The position numbers and the translations under genes were made by a program. Positions 8,061 to 17,321 of a DNA stretch of 39,296 nucleotides are shown in pieces. Numbering within the stretch: the stretch's first letter is position 1; every line of letters begins with the position of its first letter. Below the pieces are notes generated by a model. The model worked only from the letters and a program-made list of their open reading frames with translations, searched no databases and was not told the DNA's origin. The stretch comes from a virus: the IMG/VR virus record IMGVR_UViG_3300024518_002571, positions 1 through 39,296 of that record; one strand, given 5' to 3'.

Positions 8061-11000
8061 CTACGATCGCACCAGCCGCGGGCCGGTGGCCTCCATGTAC
8101 ATCGACATCGCTTCGACCGCGAACCGCTCCGACACCGAAGCGTTGCGCAGCCTGAGCCAAAGATAGCTGCCCGTCGCATGGGCAGCCACAAACGGGTTTT
8201 GCCCTGGACCGAGCAGCGTGTTCCAGCGCGCCGCGCCCAGGGGGGCGTCGGGCGACTCCGTCACGAAGCACTCCACCCGGCACCCGTGCTGCCCCGTGGC
8301 GAGCACGGCCTGGAAGTGCGCCGCGTGCACCTCGTACCCCTCCTTCGAGATCGGCCCGAGCAGCACGCTGGAGTCGATGCGGTGCGTGTCGTCGTCGAGC
8401 GCGTCCTTGTCTGCCGCGCGGACCGTGCCGTCCACGCAACCCGTCAACAGCACGTTCTCCGCCTGCACGTCGCCCATCGACTCGCACACCGCCGTCGGTT
8501 GCAGGTTCGCGTTCGAGAACGACACCGGCCACCAGGCGTTGTTCTTCTTGTCCCAGAACCAGTGCCCGATGTCGGGCGTCGTCTCCGAGCCCTCCGGGTC
8601 CTGGTCGACCGGCAGGTACAACAGGTACATGCCCTCCTCCTCGTACGACCACGTCAACGTCGCCCGGTACTTGCGCTGGTCCACGCTCTGGAGCGAGCGC
8701 TCGATCCTGTCCAGCGAGATGCGCATCGGCGGCGTCCCCAGCCCGCTCAGGTAGAACACCCCGCCGCGTGACCCCACGAAGTAGAGCTGGCCCTCGGGGT
8801 CCTGGGTGGTCGAGCCCTGCCCGAACGCGATCCCCACCTCGGTCGAGATCTCCACCAGGGAGCGCGTGCCGTAGCCGCCGAGGGCCACCGCCATCGGGTC
8901 GCCGATGAAACACCGCACCGACTGCGCGCCGCCCACGAGGAGGAGCGGTTGGGTCTGCCCGCCGCCCACGTGCCACGGCACGAGCGCCGTGATCATGTCA
9001 GGGTTGCGCCCGATCGACAGGCGGTTCGACCCGGAGATCGGCTGCTCGGATGTCGCCACGTCCGGGTTCTCGTCCCAGTCGTCGGGGTCCCCGTTGCGGC
9101 TCATGAACCAGTTGGTGGGCTGGGTCTCGGGCACAGCGACGAGGCGCCCACGCCAGGGAGCGAGCACACGGATCAACTTGGGCACAAGCCCCTTCGCCGC
9201 AACCCAGCTGACAACCGTTCCCTGCGCCGGGTCGTATACGACCTGCTTCATCAGGTCGCACAGGTAGAGCTTGCCGAAGATCACCGCAGAGGTGACCGCC
9301 GTCGAGGAGGCGTCCAATGCCCCCGTGCCGCCAGTGATGGCCGTGTACCCGCCCGATGACGTGAACGCCTGCACGTTACCGCTGCGCACCGCAACACCTG
9401 CGAACCGGCGCGCCGAGGTCTCGGCCGCGTTGCGCGCCGCCTTCACGATGCGCACCTTGTGAATGACCGGGTGCAGCCCCACCTGTCCCTGGTCCGCAGG
9501 GAACCCCGAGGGGTGGGACTCGTCCGTCGCGACGTAGATGAACTCGGGCCCGGTGAGCGTGGAATCCGAGTAGACGGGCAGACTCGGGTCGAACGCCACG
9601 TCGCGCGCCTGGTAGCGGTACTGCGTCGGCGCTGCGATCGTGGTGTCGAAGCGCAGGTCGAAGACCTCAGTAGCCGCCCCGTTGGTGGAGTCGCCCCGGA
9701 TCTTGCGCAACTGCAGGATGCGGTCCTCCGCCGTCAGCGGCACGTACAGGTCCCCGTCCGCGTCGGTGCGGATCGCCACGTCCTTGTCACGCTGGCGCCC
9801 GAAGAACGTTTCCCACGCCTCCCAGGATCCGGTGACACGCACGGCGGCCTTGGGCCCTGTCGTGGCGAAGTCGGTGATCGTCGCGTTCGTGAGACCGCCG
9901 CCCGAGACGATCGAGAACGTCCCCACGGGGGAGGCGTAGTAGGCGTGGTTCGCGCGCAGGATCGTGGCGTCCGAGGGCTCGTCCGCCGTGGCCACGATCG
10001 CGTCCTCCCAGATCTGGCCGCCCCCTGCGCCGTTGTACCAGGCGAACATCGTCACGGCCATCTGGACACACTGTGCGTTCGCGTCCCCTGGGGTGCGCAA
10101 GATGTCCGTGCCAACCCCCGGCGTCGTTCTGAAGGTGAACGTCGTCGCCGTGCCGCTGAGCGTGAGCACAAAGCTCTCGCCGTCCGCCGGGGCGTCTGTG
10201 AACCCGATCTGGCCCTCGGCGCGGATGTTCACGGCGACGTTGTTGCCGAGCTCCACCAGCTTGCGAGCGATGACGTTTGAGTCCGCCCCATCACGGATGG
10301 GCATCTGGTACGCCGCCGTCGCGCCGAAACCGTGTCCCACCGGAAGAGAGGTCCCTGTCGTGTACACGTCCCCGTCGGGGTCCGTCGTCACGGCATACCC
10401 CATCCCGTGCCCCGTCACCGCCCAGCGCAGCCCGCCGTCCGGTGCGTACTTGGCCGTGATCGGCCCGTCCGAGCGAATGGCCTCCGTCGCCGAGTCGATG
10501 CCCGTGCCTAGCGTCCCCGCCACCGGGCTGTTGCCGCCGAAGGGGTGGTCATTGTTGTACGTGACGGCGTTGACGATGAACGTGCCGCCGAGCCCGTTCG
10601 GCAGGATGTGCCGCAGCCCCCACTTGTGCGCGAGGATGCCCTCGATCTTGTGCCAGATCGCCGCGTTCGCCGCCGACACGAGCGTCGGATGGTAGCTGTA
10701 GGAGGTCTGCCCGGCCGCGGGCACGCCGCCCGGGAATGTGATCAAGTCGGTCGTGGCGTTTTGGTGGGCGAACGCGGTGTCGTGTGGCGTCGTCGCCGTG
10801 CTGCTCGGGCCCAGGTACGTGATCACCTCGCCCAGCGCGCCTTCGAAGGAGTTCAGGCCCGCGGCCACATCCGACGCCGACGCACCGCCGAGGTAGTCGA
10901 GGTCTGAGCGGTAGGGCTTCACGTACCCGCCGAAGTTCGTGAACGCCGTGACGCTGTCCCCTGCGTTCGTAGCCCCCGAAGCGTTCGCCACCCACTCCGT

Positions 11001-12875
11001 CAGCACCTCCCCGTTCACACGCACGAAGGCCTCGCGCGCGTCGGAGTTGTGAATAAAGGTCAGGATGATGGCGTCCGTCTCGTTGTTCGCCCCGTCCCAC
11101 CGCGTCTGGGCGTACTGGTACTCCACCCGCCGCCCGGCTGTCAGTGGGTCGTCGGCGGTCGAGTAGATGAACGTCAGCCACCCGCTGGTGGTGCTGCCCA
11201 CGACCGGCTCGGCGTACTCCGCCGCACGGCAGTTGGCGAGCAGCGCGATCTGGATCCCTGGGGCCTGGTGCTGGAACACGATCTGCGGCACCACCGTCGC
11301 CGCTGTGTCTCGAGTGAACCGGAGCACCATCGAGACCATGAAGATGGAGTCTGTGTGCGAGGGGATCAGCGCGCGGCTGTTCGGCAGCGCCGAGCTCGTG
11401 TCCGTCTTGGTCGCCTCCTGGGTGTTCGGCAGCGTGGTGAGGCCCTGGCCGGTGATGCGCAAGGGCTGCGCCGACCCCACATACTCGTGGTCGAACTCGA
11501 GCGTGTACGTCGACGCCCCGCTCGTCAGCTCACGCGCGTTCGTGTTCTCAAAGCCCCGCGTCAAGATCCCCCGTGTCGTCGCGTTCGGGATGGCCTCCCA
11601 GCTGTCGTACACGTCATGGGTTACTTGCTGCGGGCCCCTGCCGCCGCCTGGGAGCTGCGCCGGGGGCGTGAACGTCCTCGTCACGTCGGGGCGGATCCGG
11701 GGCAGGGGGTGGTTCTGCTTGAACCGGATCCCGGGCATCTCTCCGAACGCGGACAGGTCGAAGACCGGCGCGAAGCGGTTGCGCTGGTCCCCCAGGCCGT
11801 GCTGGTTCAGGAGCGCGCGCTCGGTGTCGTCGTGGATCTCTGTCACCACCGGGGCGCCCTGAGAGGTCGCCCACTCCCTGCGGAACGGGACGCTGCTCAC
11901 GGCCTCCCCGTCGCCCAGGCGCAGCGTAGAGGCGTCACACCAGGCGTAGATCTCCTCGGCCGATGCTGACGTGGACGTGACCTCGTGCGGCGAGGCGTCT
12001 GTGTTGATGGCCGTGAAGCCAGAGGGGGTGACGACCCGCCCGATCATCGCGGGGCATGCCACGTAGAGCTCGCCCCCGCGGCCGAGGTGCATCCCCGCTG
12101 GGCCCACCGGCACCACGAACGAGCCCACCACGATCGGGGCCGAGGTCGTGATCGAGGAGAACGTCACCGCGCGCGTCTGCCGGGGCTCCGTCTCCGTCGC
12201 GGCGATCTCGATCAGGATCGTAAGGAGGCTCCCGCGCGCGCTGAAGTCGATCGGCACCGAGCCCAGGTCCTGCTCCCACAGGAGCTCGTAGAACTGCACA
12301 TCGTCGCGCTCGACCAGCCTGTAGGCGTACGCGACCCCGGTGTCCAGCTGGCGGTGCCGGGCCACGACGAACACCACGCCCAGGTCGTGCACCTCCACGT
12401 GCCGCAAGGCCTGGAAGGCCGTACGCGCCGGCAGGACGATGGTGGAGAGGGCAGCGCCATCGGCCCCGAACTTGTACACCGCCCCATCGGACAGGACGAA
12501 GACGTTGCCGGCGCGGTCCTCGCGCACCGCGTGCGCGGGCCCCTTGTTCGGCAGCTGCTTTTGCCACTCGAGCAAGGTGGCGTCGCCGCCGCCCGTGTCG
12601 AAGTTCAGGTCGGTAGTGGTCGCCAGGGTGTGCGAGATGAGGTTCGAGGCGTACCCGAAGACCGAAAGGTTCTGGATCTTGCCGGTGCCCGTTGCCGTCC
12701 CCGCGACGTGACGCTTGAACCCGGGGCGGCTCGCCCCGCGAGTACGGCCCGTCTTGCAGTCGATGCCGCGGAAGTTGTCCGACTCCCGGCACGTCCCCGG
12801 GGGCTGTTTGGAGTACGCGAAGTTCTCCGAGACCCCGCCCAGGGGGAAGTAGACCTCCTCGTGTCCGCCAGGCAT
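8061..12875 (-). CDS. Tail nozzle protein (T7 gp12-like), enlarged with a LamG-type insert
   Basis: 1604 codons, about twice the length of T7 gp12. The N-terminus (PLGGVSENFAYSKQPPGT, then RGASRPGF) resembles nozzle proteins of podoviruses, which begin with a Gly-Val-Ser and Gln-Pro-Pro segment and a later Arg-Pro-Gly. Residues 60-450 are beta-rich. Residues about 450-760 look like a concanavalin A/laminin G domain ending in the typical IEGILAHKWG motif. Residues about 870-940 hold a small beta domain common in phage tail proteins (DGESFVLTLSG ... TTFTFRT). Residues about 1195-1480 return to propeller-like nozzle sequence (APWRGRL, WFMSRNGDPDDW, GMYLLYLPVD). It would form the distal tail tube below the adaptor. 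The start overlaps the adaptor stop (TAATG). Nozzle assignment is moderately strong; the insert could give glycan binding. Confidence 0.8.
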   Translation of the reverse strand: MPGGHEEVYFPLGGVSENFAYSKQPPGTCRESDNFRGIDCKTGRTRGASRPGFKRHVAGTATGTGKIQNLSVFGYASNLISHTLATTTDLNFDTGGGDATLLEWQKQLPNKGPAHAVREDRAGNVFVLSDGAVYKFGADGAALSTIVLPARTAFQALRHVEVHDLGVVFVVARHRQLDTGVAYAYRLVERDDVQFYELLWEQDLGSVPIDFSARGSLLTILIEIAATETEPRQTRAVTFSSITTSAPIVVGSFVVPVGPAGMHLGRGGELYVACPAMIGRVVTPSGFTAINTDASPHEVTSTSASAEEIYAWCDASTLRLGDGEAVSSVPFRREWATSQGAPVVTEIHDDTERALLNQHGLGDQRNRFAPVFDLSAFGEMPGIRFKQNHPLPRIRPDVTRTFTPPAQLPGGGRGPQQVTHDVYDSWEAIPNATTRGILTRGFENTNARELTSGASTYTLEFDHEYVGSAQPLRITGQGLTTLPNTQEATKTDTSSALPNSRALIPSHTDSIFMVSMVLRFTRDTAATVVPQIVFQHQAPGIQIALLANCRAAEYAEPVVGSTTSGWLTFIYSTADDPLTAGRRVEYQYAQTRWDGANNETDAIILTFIHNSDAREAFVRVNGEVLTEWVANASGATNAGDSVTAFTNFGGYVKPYRSDLDYLGGASASDVAAGLNSFEGALGEVITYLGPSSTATTPHDTAFAHQNATTDLITFPGGVPAAGQTSYSYHPTLVSAANAAIWHKIEGILAHKWGLRHILPNGLGGTFIVNAVTYNNDHPFGGNSPVAGTLGTGIDSATEAIRSDGPITAKYAPDGGLRWAVTGHGMGYAVTTDPDGDVYTTGTSLPVGHGFGATAAYQMPIRDGADSNVIARKLVELGNNVAVNIRAEGQIGFTDAPADGESFVLTLSGTATTFTFRTTPGVGTDILRTPGDANAQCVQMAVTMFAWYNGAGGGQIWEDAIVATADEPSDATILRANHAYYASPVGTFSIVSGGGLTNATITDFATTGPKAAVRVTGSWEAWETFFGRQRDKDVAIRTDADGDLYVPLTAEDRILQLRKIRGDSTNGAATEVFDLRFDTTIAAPTQYRYQARDVAFDPSLPVYSDSTLTGPEFIYVATDESHPSGFPADQGQVGLHPVIHKVRIVKAARNAAETSARRFAGVAVRSGNVQAFTSSGGYTAITGGTGALDASSTAVTSAVIFGKLYLCDLMKQVVYDPAQGTVVSWVAAKGLVPKLIRVLAPWRGRLVAVPETQPTNWFMSRNGDPDDWDENPDVATSEQPISGSNRLSIGRNPDMITALVPWHVGGGQTQPLLLVGGAQSVRCFIGDPMAVALGGYGTRSLVEISTEVGIAFGQGSTTQDPEGQLYFVGSRGGVFYLSGLGTPPMRISLDRIERSLQSVDQRKYRATLTWSYEEEGMYLLYLPVDQDPEGSETTPDIGHWFWDKKNNAWWPVSFSNANLQPTAVCESMGDVQAENVLLTGCVDGTVRAADKDALDDDTHRIDSSVLLGPISKEGYEVHAAHFQAVLATGQHGCRVECFVTESPDAPLGAARWNTLLGPGQNPFVAAHATGSYLWLRLRNASVSERFAVEAMSMYMEATGPRLVRS

Positions 12876-13621
12876 TACGCCGACCCGGGTCCTGTCATGT
12901 TGAAGCTACGCCAACGCGGGATGTTGACGTAACGCGACTCGTTCGCCGCGCCCATCCCCTCGAGCCCAAGAGCAGGCTGCGTGGAGCTGTCGAGTCGCTG
13001 GAGGTCGGCGAAGGTCTCCGAGCGGGTGATCGCTTCGATACGCTGGATCGGGCGCCCGCCATCGCCGGGCTTTTCGTACCCGCGCGCGGTGGCGTCCAGG
13101 AACTCGAGGAACATGGCCTCGTGCGACGCGGGCAGGAAGATCGGGTCCGAGTCGTCGACGAGGTCGGCCCACCCGAGCTTGAAGCGGATGCGAAAGGCGC
13201 CAGCGAGCGCGGTCTGCCGCGTGGGCCATATGCCGATTGCCCACTGTTGGTAGGGATCGCCAGTCGCCGGGGTCACCCTGCGCGACTCGATGGCCCAGTG
13301 ATATTGATCGAGTTGGGCTGCGATGACCGAGGTGCGCAGCTCGTCGAGCTCTTTCTGCGTCACCTCCTGGACGTAGTACGTCAACGCGTCCTGGACGTAG
13401 ATGGAGATGATCTCGCGGATGCCCAGCGGCAGGAGGATGAAGTCCTGGCCCCCGGTAATGTCGAGCGTGGTCGAGGTGTTCTCGAGGTAGGCCCAGGAGT
13501 GCGCGGACACCCAGAACCGCCCTGCGTCGTTGGTGATCGAGCGCGCAGAGCGCGACGCCGGCTTGTCGATGCCTAGGCTGTTACGGATGTAGGTTTCGCA
13601 GCTGCCGAGGGTTAGCGTCAT
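12875..13621 (-). CDS. Head-tail adaptor (T7 gp11-like tail tubular protein A)
   Basis: 248 codons, close to the roughly 200 residues of T7 gp11. It directly precedes the nozzle gene and overlaps it by one base (TAATG), the same gene order as T7 11-12. The N-terminus is helical, followed by a beta segment (FILLPLGIREIISIYV), with a final helix-rich part carrying residues for interaction with portal. It would form a 12-fold ring joining portal and nozzle. No clear Shine-Dalgarno sits before the ATG at 13621; the preceding bases are pyrimidine-rich and form part of a GC-rich inverted repeat. Assignment rests on size, order and general similarity. Confidence 0.75.
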   Translation of the reverse strand: MTLTLGSCETYIRNSLGIDKPASRSARSITNDAGRFWVSAHSWAYLENTSTTLDITGGQDFILLPLGIREIISIYVQDALTYYVQEVTQKELDELRTSVIAAQLDQYHWAIESRRVTPATGDPYQQWAIGIWPTRQTALAGAFRIRFKLGWADLVDDSDPIFLPASHEAMFLEFLDATARGYEKPGDGGRPIQRIEAITRSETFADLQRLDSSTQPALGLEGMGAANESRYVNIPRWRSFNMTGPGSA

Positions 13622-13740
13622 GAGAGATAGAGGGCCCCGCCCCGGAGGGAGAGGGCTCCAACCGAGGAGGGGCCCAAGAAGGAGGAGAAGCTCCCCCGCC
13701 CAGCGATGTAGCCGGACGAGGGTGCGCTAGTTGTCAGGGG
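13622..13740 (-). other. Intergenic stretch with GC-rich inverted repeat after the capsid genes
   Basis: 119 bases without a gene between the small head protein and the adaptor, the largest gap in the structural block. It contains an inverted repeat GGGCCCC (13632-13638) and GGGGCCC (13669-13675) with 30 bases between, and further short complementary runs inside. No T-tract follows on the minus strand. It could be a partial terminator or processing site that lowers tail-gene expression relative to capsid genes, as the terminator after gene 10 does in T7; this is inference. Confidence 0.4.
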
Positions 13741-14211
13741 TCAGGCGTTGACTTGCCCGAACCCGCCCAGGCCATCGAACTCGACCCAGACCAGGCCCGT
13801 GCCCGCCGTGGTCTCCAGTGCCTTGGCGACGATCTTCTCGTTCACCGCCGCACCGGGGGAGGCCGCGTCCAGGTAGTCCTGTGCCGTGATCGGCGCCAGG
13901 AGATCTTCCAGGGTGCAGATGCCGTTGTGCAGCGCCTGGCACTTGCCCGACCAACGGATGAGCACCTCTTCCTCGGCCGCAGCGTCTGCCATGGCCACCC
14001 CGTACATCCCGACATCGAGTGTCGTGGTTGCAACGAGGGGCTGGATCACCCGGTCGAAGATGCGCGTCGCACCCGTCGTGGCCGTGAAGTTTGCCTCGTC
14101 CACCGCGACAATGTCACCCGCCGTGATGGCGTTCGTCGAGATCATGATGGACTCGTTCACCACGGTCTGCATGCCGGCTCGGCCGGACCCGTGTGTTGCT
14201 AGTTGAACCAT
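13741..14211 (-). CDS. Small head protein, probable capsid decoration
   Basis: 156 codons from the ATG at 14211, which is preceded by a strong AAAGGAGGT seven bases upstream; the frame is open further upstream, but that part has no ribosome site and overlaps the major capsid stop. The protein is beta-rich, with Thr, Ala and Val repeats (ITAGDIVAVDEA, ARIFDRVI). Its place directly after the major capsid gene and its small size suggest a head-stabilising or decoration protein. The excellent ribosome site fits a protein made in capsid-like numbers. No family was recognised with certainty. Confidence 0.7.
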   Translation of the reverse strand: MVQLATHGSGRAGMQTVVNESIMISTNAITAGDIVAVDEANFTATTGATRIFDRVIQPLVATTTLDVGMYGVAMADAAAEEEVLIRWSGKCQALHNGICTLEDLLAPITAQDYLDAASPGAAVNEKIVAKALETTAGTGLVWVEFDGLGGFGQVNA

Positions 14212-14230
14212 TCCTTGTACCTCCTTTCGA

Positions 14231-15544
14231 TCAGGCGTTGACGATTTGGTTGCCGCTGCCGCCTTCGGCCGCAAGGCCGGAGGGGTAGACCATGAACTGG
14301 TGCACGAGTGAGCGCGCGACGAAGTTGTTCGTGACGCTCACGACTTGGACCCGGTTGAAGGGTTGCTTCTCGGGGGTGATGATCGGCTCGAAGGAGAGGT
14401 ACTGGCCTCCGTGGAAGACCCATTTCATGTACTTCCCGTTCACGCCCACGTATCTGGGACCCGAGTTCAGCTCGGTCGCGTTGGCGACGACTGCGCCGTC
14501 GACCACGATCCGACCGTCCCACGTTCCCAGCGTCGCCGTGACCTTGTTCGCCGCCGACCCCGTGGGGTAGATGAGCGCCGTGTCCATCTCGGTGATGTGC
14601 TGGATCGGGATGCCTCGGAACGTCGGCCCCATGTAGGCCGGGTCCTCGCCGGTCACCTTGCCCACGCCCCGGAACTCGTCCTGGTTCGTGCGCACCGCGT
14701 GCTCGAAGTTCACCACACCCTGCGTCTGCGTGAGAATCGCGTTCGGGCTGGTTGTCTTCTCCGAGTAGGCCGGCTCTTTCGGGAGCCGGTCGAAGGTGGT
14801 GTTCAGGAACGCAGCGGTCAGGGCCGCGAAGATTCCAGTCGTCCCCCCGCCCGAGGTGCCGCCTGCGTCGTAGTCGTAGGTTCTGCGGTAGCAGTCCCAC
14901 TTCCCATCGACGCTGGCCGCGCCAGGGGTCAGCCCCTGTTTGGTGGTCCAGGCGCCACCGGGGTGCGTGGCGGGCGGAAGCCCGTTCATCGCCGTGCCGG
15001 CCGTGCCGGGACCCTGGTTCCCGTACTCGTTGATGAACACCGGAATCGAGAACGGGGCCGTGCCCTGGGTCGTCGACTCCATCTCTGTCACGTTCGGCTG
15101 GGCCCAGCACTCCGCATCCATCGAGTTGCAGATGTCGGTGTACAGGTCCATGAACTTCTGCTTGCGCACCTTCTTGAAAACGTGCGCAAGGTACTCGGGC
15201 CGCATCTGGTCCGAGTTGAGAGAGAACTCCCACTTGTTCCAGCCGGTGTGGTCGACGCCGATGCACCACGGGACCGTCCAGATCTGACCCTGTTGGGGGT
15301 TGTTGTAGGAGAGCTCTGCGTCGGGATTGATTCGTTTCCAGTTCTTCGTCACCTTGAAGAACACGCGGTCGCGGATCACCTCGCCGGATTGAATCATCTC
15401 CTCCATGCCGTGAGCCGTCATGAGACGGGGCATGGTGTAGGTGTTCTTCACCGCCATGTTGATGATCTCTTCGGGACCTGTCAGGTACCGCGGACCGGTG
15501 CTGTTCCAGAACGTGGTGAACTGGTCAAGCGTACTGCCAGCCAT
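14231..15544 (-). CDS. Major capsid protein
   Basis: 437 codons, the usual size for an HK97-fold major capsid protein without a cleaved delta domain. It follows the scaffold gene and precedes a small head protein. The N-terminal part (residues 1-60) is helical and the rest mixed alpha-beta, with a predicted long spine-helix region around 115-145 (PEYLAHVFKKVRKQKFMDLY). The middle (residues 165-215) is Gly/Pro/Thr-rich and may be the E-loop or an insertion. A GGAGG lies about ten bases before the ATG. The fold is inferred from context and size rather than from a diagnostic motif. Confidence 0.8.
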   Translation of the reverse strand: MAGSTLDQFTTFWNSTGPRYLTGPEEIINMAVKNTYTMPRLMTAHGMEEMIQSGEVIRDRVFFKVTKNWKRINPDAELSYNNPQQGQIWTVPWCIGVDHTGWNKWEFSLNSDQMRPEYLAHVFKKVRKQKFMDLYTDICNSMDAECWAQPNVTEMESTTQGTAPFSIPVFINEYGNQGPGTAGTAMNGLPPATHPGGAWTTKQGLTPGAASVDGKWDCYRRTYDYDAGGTSGGGTTGIFAALTAAFLNTTFDRLPKEPAYSEKTTSPNAILTQTQGVVNFEHAVRTNQDEFRGVGKVTGEDPAYMGPTFRGIPIQHITEMDTALIYPTGSAANKVTATLGTWDGRIVVDGAVVANATELNSGPRYVGVNGKYMKWVFHGGQYLSFEPIITPEKQPFNRVQVVSVTNNFVARSLVHQFMVYPSGLAAEGGSGNQIVNA

Positions 15545-15574
15545 ATCAGCGCAGCCTCCAAGCTACGCGACGGG

Positions 15575-16573
15575 TTACATGGGTCGCTTCGAGAGATCCT
15601 TTAGCGCGGGCTCGTCTCCGTTGATGGCGGCGAGCGCTACCTTTGTCTCCCAATCCCCCTCGTTCTCACGCGTTGCGGTGGAACGTTTGTTTGTTGAGGG
15701 CACCGTCGATGTCGCTTTACGACGGGACGACTTCTTGGCCTTCGACGTGTCGACGATCGTCAGCGTGGGGTCGTCAACGGAGAGGGCGACGTACGCCTCC
15801 TTCATCAACCGCTCCGCTTCACCGACATAGGTGCCGGTCTTCGCGAACTCCACCATCTTGGGATAGATGGCTGCCTTGAATACGTCGTCGTCAGCGAGCC
15901 CCGGAAACCGTTCCCGGAGCCGCTCCCTCGAAGCGCGAACCAGCATTTGCTCGACCAGACCCTTCACAGACTCCATCTCCTTGCGGAGTGGGGCCATCTG
16001 CGAGGCCAGGCTGGAGTGCGACTGCTGCATCGCGCCTTTGAGGAGACCTGCACCGTCTTCGCCCAACAGCTCGCCGAGGGGGGCATCCAAGGTGTCGAAA
16101 TCAAAAGCGGGGCCATCCGGCTGGCTGGCATTCCCACCGGACTCCGCCTGTTTCGACTTGGACTCCAACTCGGCTTCGAGCTGCTGAACCTTGCGGTTCA
16201 GGTTGTCTTCCGCGACCCGGCGCTGCTGCGCTTTCAGGCCGCTCTGCAAGATCTCGGTGTTCGACATGCGCTTCAGCGCCTTGTCGGTGAGCCCCGCGCG
16301 CTTCAGCGCGGTGTACGCGGCGTCGAAGTCGGGGTCGCTCGAGGACTCGTCTTCCTCGTCGTCCTCCCCCTCCTCCTCCGGCTCCTTCGCCTTGGCCTTG
16401 GGGGCCGGCTCGGGCTCCCCCTCCTCTTCCGCCTCGGGCCCTGGGGCGGGCTCAGACGCCGCTGGCGCCCCGAGGATGTCGGCCAGGATGCTGTCGTCCT
16501 CCGCGGCGCCGGCCTTGTCAGCGGCCTCCACGGTGGCGTTCGCTACGTCCTGTGCTCCCTGGGTGTCTGTCAT
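15575..16573 (-). CDS. Capsid scaffolding protein
   Basis: 332 codons immediately upstream of the major capsid gene. Residues 30-85 are extremely acidic and Pro/Ala-rich (EEEGEDDEEDESSSD), residues 115-155 form a likely coiled coil (NLNRKVQQLEAELESK), and the C-terminus is basic and Ser/Thr-rich. This acid-coil-basic pattern and location are typical of podovirus scaffolds, in which the C-terminal basic helix binds the capsid inner face. It would direct procapsid assembly and leave before packaging. No protease motif was seen. Confidence 0.8.
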   Translation of the reverse strand: MTDTQGAQDVANATVEAADKAGAAEDDSILADILGAPAASEPAPGPEAEEEGEPEPAPKAKAKEPEEEGEDDEEDESSSDPDFDAAYTALKRAGLTDKALKRMSNTEILQSGLKAQQRRVAEDNLNRKVQQLEAELESKSKQAESGGNASQPDGPAFDFDTLDAPLGELLGEDGAGLLKGAMQQSHSSLASQMAPLRKEMESVKGLVEQMLVRASRERLRERFPGLADDDVFKAAIYPKMVEFAKTGTYVGEAERLMKEAYVALSVDDPTLTIVDTSKAKKSSRRKATSTVPSTNKRSTATRENEGDWETKVALAAINGDEPALKDLSKRPM

Positions 16574-16576
16574 CGC

Positions 16577-16927
16577 TTACTCGAAGAAGAAGAGCACGTT
16601 GCAGATCCCCGCCGTCGTCAAGTGATTGCCCCACACGTCGATGATGGGCGGCCACGGCGAAGCGCCCGTCGTCTCCGTGGGGTTGATCGGCAGGTAGAAG
16701 TTGTCGCCGCGCGCTGAGAGCCGGATGCCCGTCCCGGCCACGGCCCCGTTCGTCGTGATCCAGATGTCCGTGTCCGGCGCCGCGACCACCGCCGTCGCCT
16801 GCACGAACAGGATGCCTACGCACCCCTCGGGGATCTCGGGCGTGGCCGTCACGTCGCTCTGGAGGTTGGTCAGTTGCGCCGTGGTCGTGCGCGTGTCCCA
16901 GCGGGGCGTTCGGGGTGTGTCAACCAT
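16577..16927 (-). CDS. Small structural protein, paralogue of the neighbouring upstream gene
   Basis: 116 codons, beta-rich. It shares with the gene at 16934-17314 a pattern RWxxRTT, then a Leu/Ser-Asx segment, IPxG, a similar central DxxI and a C-terminal aromatic end (VLFFFE versus VYFYD). It therefore looks like the product of a tandem duplication. It lies between portal and scaffold genes, so a neck or head accessory role is likely. Function not recognised. The start ATG has only a weak ribosome site (GAG). Confidence 0.65.
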   Translation of the reverse strand: MVDTPRTPRWDTRTTTAQLTNLQSDVTATPEIPEGCVGILFVQATAVVAAPDTDIWITTNGAVAGTGIRLSARGDNFYLPINPTETTGASPWPPIIDVWGNHLTTAGICNVLFFFE

Positions 16928-16933
16928 GCGCGC

Positions 16934-17314
16934 TCAGTCGTAGAAGTAGACGATGTCGATCTCGCCGACGGTGCCGATGGTGTGCCCACGCACCTCGATC
17001 GTCGGCAGGTCGTCGGGGTTCAGCGCGAACCCATACGTCATCCCAGGGGTGGCGGCTGAGAGCACCGCACCCTCGGTGCCAGCGCCGCCCGCCTGGATGT
17101 ACACGTCGTCCGTCGGGGCGGTGGGCGTGATGCGGCCGAGACTGAGCTCCATGTACGTGGCGCCAGCGGGGATCGTCAAGGTGTCGGTGACGAGCGACGA
17201 GAGCCCAGTGATGCGCTCCTGTGTCGTCCGTGACGACCACCTCGGGTTTCGTTCCTCCACCGCCTGCACGCTCCTCTCACGCTCCGGTATACCCCCACGC
17301 CACCCCTTCGCCAC
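16934..17314 (-). CDS. Small structural protein, paralogue of the following gene
   Basis: 126 codons if it begins at the GTG at 17314; a GTG at 17269 or 17260 is a plausible alternative, because the first 15 residues are charged and the paralogue begins only nine residues before the shared RW motif. From that motif on it is beta-rich (ITGLSSLVTDTLTIPAG; VEIDIVYFYD-like end). It is separated by seven bases from the downstream-coded gene and ends six bases before the paralogue. Function unknown; head or neck accessory by context. Confidence 0.6.
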   Translation of the reverse strand: MAKGWRGGIPERERSVQAVEERNPRWSSRTTQERITGLSSLVTDTLTIPAGATYMELSLGRITPTAPTDDVYIQAGGAGTEGAVLSAATPGMTYGFALNPDDLPTIEVRGHTIGTVGEIDIVYFYD

Positions 17315-17321
17315 CCCCCGC

